Source of the DNA: Paracyclopina nana
Lineage: Eukaryota; Arthropoda; Copepoda; Cyclopoida; Cyclopettidae
Reading direction: 5' to 3'
Length of the DNA stretch: 64,000 bases
NCBI GenBank assembly: GCA_019096065.1
Contig: JAGUCH010000009.1
Coordinates: forward strand, 3,296,001 to 3,360,000
The translations under genes were made by a program, and so were the position numbers. A model generated the notes under the pieces. The model worked only from the letters and a program-made list of their open reading frames with translations, was not told the DNA's origin and did not search any database. Shown here in pieces: positions 1 through 9,800 of this stretch (within the stretch, counting starts at the first letter, position 1; every line of letters starts with the position of its first letter).

Positions 1-1674
1 AGGTTCCTCAATTTTAAGACTGTCCTCTTGAATTCTCGGTTTCATTGGCTGCGATATTGTCCGCAAGTTTTTGGCACCTCCCAAACCGAATCTTTTGCCA
101 ATCATTACACCCTTCATGTTACTTTTCGAAAGAGGTTGTAGCTTGGGCATTTGTGTCGGCTTGGCTATATTCACCAATTTTTCAAGTCGTTTCAGCTCGT
201 TCTGTTGGGTCAGCAAAAGCTGCTTCAATTTCGAAACGTGCTCTTTACCTCCATGCGCTTTTTCTGTCTTCTTCAAGCTATCCATGAACGCGTCCAAATC
301 ATCTGTGTCAGACTTTTGCAGCTTTTTCGTCTCGTTCAGAGCTTGGACAGCTTCCGCGATAGATTTCTCGGTCTCTACAATGGACCTTTCCATATTTGCA
401 TACTTCTCTTTGAGCGTATCATAAGTGTCAACGACTGGTGGAGGTGCCGCTTTATCATCTTCCATTAGCTCCATTTGCATCCTCTTTTTGCGTTTGGCTT
501 CAATGGTACCCGTCCTGTCAAGAAACTCATCCTCGTCACTGTCATAATAATCGTCCTCTTTCCATTTTTTCATCTGCTTTTTGGCTTTGGATTCTTGATT
601 AGATTGGCGCAACAAGTTGAACCTGTCAAGCATACGACATGCTTCCAATGCTGCTTGAACTATAGCCTCTTTCTTCTTGCCACCTTTCACAGTGGCTTCT
701 GCAATGGTGGGACCTCCACCACCTGAGCCCAATACTTCATTGATTGGCAGTTCAATGGAGCACGTGAAGGTGGCATAGCCTTTTTCGACGCATTTGTACT
801 CAAGCTCAAAACCCTCCCGCTCAAACCAGCACTTGAGAGTCTTCTTGGGATCATCCAAATACAATTCTTCATGTTGGGGCTCCAAAGCAAAGGGATTCTT
901 GGACATGTCAGGATTTTGTTCATCTTCTTCTGCAGCATCATCGGCCATACCCCAACTTATGCCATCGTTTGACGACTCCTCCTCCACATGATCCGTGCCC
1001 TTTTCCTGCTCCAGCTTTTGCACTCTTTTCAGCCTAGCTTTCTCAGCTGCCATTTCCTTCAACTCGGTGACAGTCAAGTCACTCTCTTCTTCCATATCTT
1101 CATCTGGTCCTTGGAGAATCAGCAGCCGAGTGCTGCCTCCGAATTTTAGGCCGTGGCCTACCCTCAATCTGTAGTAAGTCTTGGAAAAACACCGGTTTTT
1201 GTTATGGTAAGTTCCATGCGTGGAATCGAGGTCGTACAAATAAAAGCCAATTGGCTGATCCGTTGATCCCTCCGATTTGAATTGAAGCACAGCGTGAAAT
1301 CGGGATAACGAGGGGTGTTCAAGCTGAATGTCATTACTCGGTAACCGGCCGACGACATAGTAGTGCTTCCCGGTCAAATTGTGCGTTTTGACAATGGTGC
1401 CGTTTTTTAACTCTTCAATATAGTATTTTTTGTCATTGGGAGGCATCCCACCCCATTCCGGCTCTGAATATTGCAACGGGGGCTCAGAACGTTCTTTCAG
1501 GATTTCGGCTGGAGATTTGCGAGTCTTGTGCTCCCCTAGAACTTCAAGTTTCTGCTCTGCTTTTTCCGCAGCTTCCACAGGCTTATTTTCCACTTTGGGT
1601 GAATCATGCTTGGAGAGCGGTGCAATTGGCAATTTGAAACTACTTTTTTCGGCCTCGCTCAAATTTTCCGTCAT
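1..1674 (-). CDS. SLC4A1AP: Kanadaptin (SLC4A1AP homologue), 5' part, runs off window
   Basis: One open exon of 558 codons from ATG at 1674 down to base 1, so the C-terminus lies outside the window. After an acidic, Lys/Glu-rich N-terminus there is an FHA domain at about residues 95-180 (motifs VGRLPSND, HPSLSRFHAVLQF and DLDSTHGTYHNK, the usual phosphothreonine-binding loops). A DRBM-like segment follows at about 265-355 (GYATFTCSIELP then AIVQAALEACRMLDRF), then a Lys/Glu-rich coiled-coil stretch. This domain order is that of kanadaptin, a nuclear protein of about 800 residues in mammals whose role is poorly settled (splicing association and anion-exchanger binding have both been proposed). 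No intron is seen in the visible part. It is transcribed divergently from the Tim8-like gene, whose ATG is 239 bp away. Confidence 0.88.
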   Translation of the reverse strand, partial: MTENLSEAEKSSFKLPIAPLSKHDSPKVENKPVEAAEKAEQKLEVLGEHKTRKSPAEILKERSEPPLQYSEPEWGGMPPNDKKYYIEELKNGTIVKTHNLTGKHYYVVGRLPSNDIQLEHPSLSRFHAVLQFKSEGSTDQPIGFYLYDLDSTHGTYHNKNRCFSKTYYRLRVGHGLKFGGSTRLLILQGPDEDMEEESDLTVTELKEMAAEKARLKRVQKLEQEKGTDHVEEESSNDGISWGMADDAAEEDEQNPDMSKNPFALEPQHEELYLDDPKKTLKCWFEREGFELEYKCVEKGYATFTCSIELPINEVLGSGGGGPTIAEATVKGGKKKEAIVQAALEACRMLDRFNLLRQSNQESKAKKQMKKWKEDDYYDSDEDEFLDRTGTIEAKRKKRMQMELMEDDKAAPPPVVDTYDTLKEKYANMERSIVETEKSIAEAVQALNETKKLQKSDTDDLDAFMDSLKKTEKAHGGKEHVSKLKQLLLTQQNELKRLEKLVNIAKPTQMPKLQPLSKSNMKGVMIGKRFGLGGAKNLRTISQPMKPRIQEDSLKIEEP

Positions 1675-1913
1675 TGTTTGGCCTTAATTCAAAACGTATT
1701 TGATCACTGTGCTCAGATTCTTTAAAATAAGTCGCCAAAGTTTGTTTTGATTTTTGAAGGAGCGAGGGTTAAGTGAAAATGAAAACAGACAAATATTCTT
1801 AAAAACGGCCGCTTATTGAGGTTATATGGAGTTCTTTATCTGGTAACACGGAATACGTAAAAATAAACATCAACATTAGTCTTCTGCGCTAGAATCTTCA
1901 TAATTTTTGGAAA
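1675..1913. promoter_or_regulatory. Divergent promoter region, kanadaptin / Tim8-like
   Basis: The 239 bp between the two divergent start codons must hold both promoters or 5' leaders. No clear TATA box is seen. The short spacing suggests a shared housekeeping-type promoter; this is inferred from layout only. Confidence 0.5.
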
Positions 1914-2363
1914 ATGGGACTTTTCAGTGATTCGGGAGACACTTCTAGCTCAATCAACCTTGGAACTGGGGGCGATTATGGAAGCAAATTACGGTCGCCA
2001 TCATTGGAGCTAGATTTGACCGGAGACTCGGCAGCTTCAACAATTGGATCTGGTTCCAGCCTCGACCTTGTCGGTGGAGACTTTGAGAGAGGGCTTCAAA
2101 TGGAGCAGCAAAAAGCCCAACTAATGACCCAAGTACTATATTTACATTTCATTAATGAAAATTGGTTGTTGCTAAAAATAGGTATTGATTTGCAGATCCA
2201 CACGATAAACGAAGTTTGCTGGGACACTTGCGTTTCATCGATTGGAAGCTCCCTTGGTGGAAGAACCGAGTCTTGCTTGAGCAATTGCGTAGGCCGATTT
2301 GTTGATACTGCTCTTTTCATCACCCAGCGATACGGGCAACTAGTATCCAAGTCCATGAAGTAA
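1914..2363 (+). CDS. TIMM8: Small Tim chaperone, Tim8-like, with long N-terminal extension
   Basis: Exons 1914-2132 and 2196-2363 give 128 residues. Exon 2 carries the twin CX3C motif, CWDTC (Cys81/85) and CLSNC (Cys100/104), followed by RFVDTALFITQR, which matches Tim8 better than Tim13, Tim9 or Tim10. Tim8-Tim13 hexamers ferry hydrophobic precursors across the mitochondrial intermembrane space. Tim8 is usually 80-100 residues; here a Ser/Gly/Asp-rich extension of about 60 residues precedes the usual helix. An in-frame ATG at 2100 would give a 66-residue form without it. The 63-bp intron is a multiple of three and has no stop, so unspliced RNA would read through to a 149-residue protein; the splice model is preferred because the insert breaks the helix before the first CX3C. 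Confidence 0.82.
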   Translation: MGLFSDSGDTSSSINLGTGGDYGSKLRSPSLELDLTGDSAASTIGSGSSLDLVGGDFERGLQMEQQKAQLMTQVLYLHFINENWLLLKIGIDLQIHTINEVCWDTCVSSIGSSLGGRTESCLSNCVGRFVDTALFITQRYGQLVSKSMK

Positions 2364-5177
2364 ATTTAGCTGTTTCTTCAACCAATTATTGATGCAGTGA
2401 TATTGTATGCATTCAGAAATAGAGCTAGACAAGCCGAAAGTATTGACGTATTTTCTGCCACAAAGTGATACTTTTGATCAATATCTCAGCTTCCGTTCAT
2501 TGGATCTAAGCTATTTTGATATCATGATCTCTGTTTTTTCGCAAGTTTGATTTTCAACGTCATTTGGGTTATTTTTTGCATTATTATGTTTCCAAAAAAT
2601 CAATACCGTCCTTGAAGGGATATTTAACTGTTCGTGTGCTTAGCCACCAATACACTGTTAAGTTACTTTTGTGATAAAAATAGGAAGTATTACTCATTTT
2701 ATAGGCGCAAGCAATAATCAATATTGGACTGATTTTTTGAGCCACTTACACAATAACTCGTGACTTTTTTTCGATGATAAAATTCTCACACTGGCTCAGG
2801 GTTGGAGACATTTTGATTGAAATCGGGGCTTCAGCCTTCAGAAACATCAATAAGGGCATCTATGTGGCGGGCAAATCTCAGCCATAACTGTTAGTTCACT
2901 ATTAACGTGGCCAAAAATATCTAGACAATCCACGCAACAGTGATGGCTTGACCAATATTTTAAAAGTCTGACATGCTCTTGACTTATTGCCGCATTTTTG
3001 AAGATGAATCAAAAAGCTCACATTTCAGTGCGTTGGCATATCTCTTGCAGCCGTTACCCTTCTGAAAAATTACATTTCCCTCTGTGTATGTTTGCTGGCT
3101 CAGACCACGAATATCTTATGCCGATCATACGTAAATAAGCATCATCGGCTGGTCGTGCATTAATCATGCACTGCCAGTTGATTTAGGAAACACTTCATGA
3201 AGGTACACTAAACTCAAGATATTCAGGCGTAAATAACATTAAGGTGCTCGCACATTTTCTCCCCATTCTTGAGGGCTGGTTTATTTTTGAAGACTTCGTT
3301 TTGTGGCAAGACAGTCTGCGCGAAAAGCTCTTGCAATTTAGGAGTAGTATATTCCCTCTAATCATCCTTCTCTATAGCTCCTCATCTTCTTGCAGCACAT
3401 ATGCATATGTAAACAGATTTTGCTTCAAAAAAGGTGTGAATACAGCCAAGCTATGCTAGTCTACTGTAAGGCTTGTGACTTTCTCCCTCGTCATTTGTTA
3501 CCGCCAAATGGCTTTTTAAAGGTCATTTCGTGATTTTCTCCATGCTCGATTTTTCATTGTTTTCGTAGCACACAAATGGAGGATTTACTTCAAGGCAAAT
3601 TCTGTTGGCATGTATTTCACATTTTGCTGTTTTGCCCTTATACACATTGTTATGATACAAGGGCATGATATTTGGCCACAACCTCTCAAAGCTTCCGCTA
3701 TTCCTTTGCATGACGCGCCACATGGCAAACTAGGAAAGCACAGAGTGAAGTTGCAGCGAAAGAAGCTTTATTCAGACGTCTCAAAATCTTCAAAATGTCA
3801 GATTCACAATGCCCCAGCATAAAATCCATACAATGATCGTATGTAATTATTTTTGGGTTTGTAAGCAGCCTAAAAGAAGACCTTCACAGCTGCTTTCTCC
3901 GCTTGCATTTGCGCCCTTTGGCTGTTGTAGTACAGCTTGAAATCCTTGGATCATCTCTTCATTTCTCTACTGTCGTTCCCCATGGAAACATGACGTAGAC
4001 TCGCATTGCTTCAACTATTCGTAGTTCAAAAACACCGCCGACAGGAAACACAGCCTTTCTAATTTATAATGCTAAAAGCCAAAACGGAAACGTGATTGAA
4101 AGGCAACTCGCCGGCCTCACAGGAGCGAAATTCAAGTAAGCCCTTTACAATCTTCCGTGTTTCTAATGCAATTAGCCTGAATTTTGCCAACCAAGTCCAA
4201 AGTTGGGAGTTTTATCAATAAACCCTGTTATAGCAAACTTCACTGGTTGGCATGAATTTCATTGCAAGCAAAGGCATAGCTACGTCAAATGTGTGGGAGT
4301 CATTTTAAAAGTGTATGAATGAGTAGTGCGTAGATTAGGGAGATGTACTAATATGAAACCATTTCAAGTGCCGTTTCAAGTGTATCTTGATGAGAAAGAG
4401 TTACAATAAAGGCCTAGGTTATCATGGAGGTCATCACATCGAAAAAGATGTTTGCCGTGGCTCGATCGTAATGTTTGCTCCCTAAGTGCACAAGACCATT
4501 ATTAGTTTAGCTTGTATACTGAGGAGGATATACCACGTTGACCGCAACTGTGTGTCCAAAACGTAACAAAAGATCTTAAGCATCTTAATGGTGATTGGGA
4601 TTGATAAAGGAGGAATTTTTAGTGTGGCATCTTCTCCTTTTGGGCTTAGACGAAACAGCGCAATCTACAAAAGAGCATATACCACCAGGTACACAATATA
4701 CCATGGCCCTAAAAATACCACACAATATTACCACAACGTACACCTATCATGGCTACACCGTGCACAAAAGCCGAGGAATTTTCCAGACATATTCTTATCA
4801 GAAACATTTTCATTTTTAAGGCTGGGAAAGGAAGCAGACTTTTTATCGCACGTAAGAGCTTTGAACCTAAGAACATGAAAATGGCCCACAGTTTGTCAAA
4901 TTGCTTATGATGAAGCAAGTTTCAGTGTAACTGATTACGAAATTGCGACTCTTTTAACATGATACATTGAACTGCACTGTCCATGCATGGTAACGCTGCG
5001 CTAGCTAGCTGTCTCACAAAACAAACACGCACGCCCAAAAGTGCCATGTTCAAGCTATTGACATAGGCAAAAGACCAATTTTTGGATCATCTTTAGCCAG
5101 GTCCAATTGATTACTCTATGATTGCCTTCAACTAAAAACGTCTCTAACTTTAACAAATCAAGATTCCAAAGTAGGTC
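2364..5177. other. Intergenic, no gene seen
   Basis: About 2.8 kb between the Tim8-like gene and the foldback element. Only short unrelated open frames occur (the longest is about 100 codons at 4588-4878, with no splice context or family resemblance). No RNA gene or repeat is recognised. Confidence 0.6.
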
Positions 5178-5320
5178 ATTTTTTCGGCTACGCGCATGTG
5201 TCCAGCTTTACAAAAAATTGCAAATTAATAGTTTTATATTCTTGGAACATAACAAAATGTTCCATAGCCAATAAGGCTACAAGGTTATATAATACTTACT
5301 GATTTGAAAAAAGGACCTTG

Positions 5321-5620
5321 TCTCATAGCATATTGTCACATACCATAATGTCCCATAGCATATTGGCTCATAGCAAATTGTCTCATAGCAGATTATCTCA
5401 TCACATATTGTATCATAACAAATTGTCTAATATCAAATTGTCTCATAGGATTTTGTATCATAGGCATTTGTCTCATAGCATATTGTCTCATAGCATATTG
5501 TCACATAGCACAATGTCACATAGCATATTGGCTCATAGCAAATTGTCACATAACAAATTGTCTCATAGCAAATTGTCTCATAAGCATTTGTCACATAGCA
5601 AATTGTCTCATAGGATATAA
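5321..5620 (+). repeat. Left minisatellite arm, 15-bp unit
   Basis: About 20 tandem copies of a 15-bp unit of the form TCTCATAGCATATTG with scattered substitutions (TCACATAGC, GCTCATAGC and AAATTG variants). Because 15 is a multiple of three the arm reads as an open frame of SHSIL-type pentapeptides; this is a by-product of the repeat, not a gene. Confidence 0.93.
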
Positions 5621-6091
5621 TGCTATGTGACAACATGCTATGAGACAATATTAGCGTGCACAGCTAAATTGTCTTTTTTATCATATGCTATGTGACAATA
5701 TGCTATGAGACATTATGCTATGAGCCAAAATGCTATGTGACAATTTGCTATGAGACATTATGCTATGAGACATTATGCTATGAGACATTATGCTATGTGC
5801 CAATATGCTATGAGACATTATGCTATGAGCCAAAATGCTATGTGACAATTTGCTATATGACAATATGCTATGAGACATTATGCTATGAGCCAAAATGCTA
5901 TGTGACAATTTGCTATGTGACAATATGGTATGAGACATTATGCTATGTGACATTATGCTATGGGACTATATCCTATGAGACAATATGCTATGAGACAAAT
6001 GCCTATGTGACAATTTGCTATGAGCCAATATGCTATGGGACATTATGCTATGAGACAAAATGCTATGGGACAGAATGCTATGTGACATTAT
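5620..6091 (-). repeat. Right minisatellite arm, inverted copies of the same 15-bp unit
   Basis: About 29 copies of CAATATGCTATGAGA, the reverse complement of the left-arm unit, interrupted once by about 32 bp of unrelated sequence at 5653-5684. The arms are unequal, as expected if tandem copies are gained and lost independently in each. Pentapeptide open frames on both strands are artefacts. Confidence 0.93.
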
Positions 6092-6254
6092 GTGTGGGCC
6101 CATGTTGCCTGATGTAGCACAGAATGTTACTTTATAATTATTCATGCGGCCATATATTATGGGACATCGTAATGTGTGACAATTTAGAGGACTATCTTGG
6201 TAGAAATTTTGACTTTTTTCGTGGAGCTGGACACATGCGCGTAGCCATTTTTTC

Positions 6255-6813
6255 ACTGCAGCTCTGTTGATTGTTATGTTGGCAGCCAAAACATGTAAAA
6301 AAGTGCCGCTTTTAGTATTGCATGAAACTCAATCTGGATGGTAGCTTTGCCTTTGGTTCAACTTGTGGAACCTTCACAAAATTAACAACCGTTTTAGCCA
6401 AGAATCTCCTTCATGAGTATTGCTTTGAAGAAATGCATTATGTAAGAAAAGAAAAGCCGTTTCTTTCTCCACAAATACAATTATCGGGCAAAGGGCGGTT
6501 TTTTATATTTATAACTGAGGCTTTGCATGACTTCTGGCCTTCGAAACGCACGACAAGAATCCATTTTTGGCAACGTATATAATAGAGCAGCAGTAAAAAA
6601 GCATATTACAGGCAGATCAATTACACAAATGGAGGGACATGTGCATCATTACCAAAACATTTCTTGCAAGCTAACGCATGGCATGAAGTTACTTTGAAAT
6701 GCTTGATGATTATCAGGAATGCAAATATTTGAGACCATTTCAGATCAATACTATTGACTATGATAAGTGAACATTCAGTGGCCAAAAAGCAAGACCTCGA
6801 ATTGCAGCCCATA
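6255..6813. other. Upstream region of KCNQ, no gene seen
   Basis: 560 bp between the foldback element and the first KCNQ coding exon. It should hold the distal KCNQ promoter and leader, but I see no decisive core promoter motif. Confidence 0.45.
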
Positions 6814-9800
6814 ATGGTCGAGTAAGCTCACTTTCCCACTCTTTCATAGTGCGGACTTTTTGACATGACTTTCCCCATTTTTCTTCACAGAAAACCAAGC
6901 AACATCATAGACAACCATTCATCCATCGAAGTGAGTACCACCAAAGCATGAAAATCTCACTTTACACCCGCTTCTCGCATTTATTCTAGTTTCCACTGCT
7001 GAAAAAGTAAAAAAAAATGTCCCAAGGGACTTTGAAACCAACAACTTTTGCTGCTTTTTATAGTCGGTCAAAAACAACAATTCATCTTGCGGTGACGGCC
7101 TCATCTTGAACATAGTCGATGCCTGTGGGCCGGAGAAGACCTCGAAAGAAGACCTCGAGGCCGGCATTGGAGAGATGAGCGGCCGAAAGCTGGAAAGTTT
7201 CGCTGAAGTCGTTGATGAGCTCTTGATGCCCACAACTGCAGGCAGCAGGCAGAGACTTTCCGTCAAGGTTAATTAATGTTTATTACACCTACTCCAAGGC
7301 CTTTCATTTGACCTAATAAATTTTGCATTTGCAGGACGACGGCAGTGAGGCTGCCGAGCTATGTCGCAACAAATCCGTTTCATTTTTGAACATGGGCAAC
7401 GATGACACGACTGAACATAACGTAGCTGGCTCAAATTCAAGCCTGAAAGAGACCGATTCAGCGACCCACCCATGTAAGCGTAAGAACAGTAAAGGGTAGA
7501 AAAAAGTCCGCTAGGTGGCGCGCGCGATCTTACATGCGCGTATATTTTCAATGGAGCGCCATCTGAGCTATGTTGATCTGGCCCAAAATTATTATAAACG
7601 GTAGAGCTTTACACATCCCGGTTCCAACAACAAAATAAGTAAAGTAAGATTAACCAGTTTAGTATGGTGCAGATGAGCGCGCGAGAGCATACTATACTTA
7701 TAACTATAAGTAAGGTGTCACTACTGATTTTCATTGTTGGAACCGGGCTCAAATCTGACTTCGTGGATGTTTTCAGGCATGGAATCTCGCAAAATGTCAG
7801 CAATGTCGGTCAAAGGCAAAAACCACCATGGGAAAACGCTGTCTTTCTTCGAAATCAAAGAAAGAGGATCCAAGACGCTTCAAGGGGAGGTCTACAATTT
7901 CCTTGAGAGGCCTACAGGGTGGAAGTGCTTTCTTTACCACTTTACAGTGTAAGTATGCTTATTTGGGCACGTTCACTTCCGCTTTAATGCCAATCAAATA
8001 TTAATGGCCTTACTCAATGGGACAATTAGAACAGTCCTGTGATTGAAGCACACAAATGTTGTATACCTATTTGCAGACATTCAATACAGCTATTTCTGAC
8101 CCAATTTTTGTCATTCGTACACAAAATGACGGATTTCTCATTACTCATAAAGCGCCCCCATTCACAAATTGATACAGTATATAACGCAATTACCGACCAA
8201 TTTATTAGGGGGCTTTCGAAAAAGCCTCATGAGAAATTGGATAAAGGAGTTTTTCCCCTCCTAACAAAAAATGACTACAATCTACGAATCAAACCCATAC
8301 AAAGGTGTTTTGGTTTAGAAAGCAAATGAACTTACACCAACTTTCATCGCACATTGCAATTTCTTATTACTTTCTCCGTAAGCGACGACGCGCTCGCCGC
8401 TAGCAAACAGCGTAAAAGGGTACCAAATGTAGCACAACCAGCCAAAAACTTTTTGTTTGTTTTTTAAAATAATATTTTAAATTTTCGGTTATGGCCGTAA
8501 TCCATGGTCTTTCTTTAGCATTATGACAAATAACTGTGGTCAAGTGTGTTGATAAAAATTGATTAAAATTCTGGTGGGGCTGCAATGTGGGTAATAGGGC
8601 AACACGGCAAGGACAGGTATTGCCAATGATAAAATGATTAGTACGTCCTGGAACCAACTTTGAACAGGTGAAAGCAGCGAATTAGGCCAACGAAGTAGTG
8701 CTCACTCACAAAAAAATTATAGCAATGGCGCAGCAGAGAAAATTGACAGACAGCAGCTCTACCAATATGGAGATTGAGTACAAAAGCTGCGACGACTACC
8801 ACAGTGAAGACTTCGGGTCCGATGTCTTCGAAGATATGATGCCAGAGGTCAAAACTCAGACAGAAATCAATATAAACGGGCCAGCAGCTGCAGTTTTTGA
8901 AAAGCTCCATTTACCCATCGACCGAGCGTTCGAGTCGAAATATGCGTACCACTTTTTGCTCAGCCAAAAAAGGGCCAAAATTGGCTACCAGGAGAGGGTG
9001 TACATGTTCCTTGAGCATCCTGCTGGATGCTTCGGGTTCCTCTACCACATGTCAGTGTACGTCTTCAGACAATTACCCATTTTATGGAGCACTTACAATG
9101 CACATGATGTGTCTGAGGTTGATAAATTTGGCTCTCTTTCAGATTCATGGTCGTGCTGATTTGCCTCATCTTCAGCGTCCTTTCCACCATCAAAGAGTAC
9201 GAGGACTTTGCCAACGAAACGCTCTTCTGGATGGAAATTTGCCTGGTGACCTTCTTCGGGCTGGAATACGTGATTCGACTGTGGTCTGCAGGCTGCCGCT
9301 CAAAGTACATCGGGTTCTGGGGCAGATTGCGATTCGTACGAAAGCCCATTTGCATCATTGATCTCATTGTGGTGTGTGCCTCCGTCATTGTGCTGGCAGT
9401 GGGCTCAAATGGGCAAGTTTTTGCCACTTCGGCCATTCGAGGGGTCCGGTTTCTCCAGATCCTGCGCATGCTCCATGTGGACCGACAGGGTGGCACATGG
9501 AGGCTTTTGGGCTCGGTCGTTTTCATACACAGACAAGAGCTCATCACCACGCTCTACATCGGGTTCCTTGGCCTCATTTTCTCCAGCTATTTTGTATACC
9601 TTTCCGAAAAGGACGCCGTTGGAGCGGATGGCAGGAAGTCCGACTTTGACACTTACGCAGACGCCCTCTGGTGGGGAGTGGTAAATAACCTTCTTTTCTC
9701 AGATATATAGGCCTGGTTCACCTGCTTAATATGGCTAATATTTTGGCAACATATCGAAAAGAAATTCTGAGAAACTGAGAGTTGAGACACTGTCGTAGGA

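Larger units (their letters stand above)
5186..6246. mobile_element. Foldback-type non-autonomous DNA transposon with 8-bp target duplication
   Basis: The ends are perfect 22-bp inverted repeats starting GGCTACGCGCATGTGTCCAG (5186-5207 and complement of 6225-6246); similarity continues imperfectly for another 20 bp. The element is flanked on both sides by the same 8 bases, ATTTTTTC (5178-5185 and 6247-6254), a clean target-site duplication. Inside are opposed arms of 15-bp minisatellite repeats, so most of the 1,061 bp can fold back. No transposase is encoded. An 8-bp duplication fits hAT- or P-type transposases, but the terminal bases match no family I can name. Perfect terminal repeats and duplication suggest recent insertion. 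Confidence 0.88.

Noticed and set aside
5318-6289. Long open frames with SHSIL or CYETI pentapeptide repeats on both strands
   Set aside because: They follow directly from a 15-bp minisatellite inside a transposon; both strands are equally open and there is no start context or splice signal.
7510-7570. GC-rich GGTGGCGC...GCGCCATCT inverted motif in KCNQ intron 4
   Set aside because: The arms are under 10 bp with a mismatch; too short to call an element or a functional hairpin.
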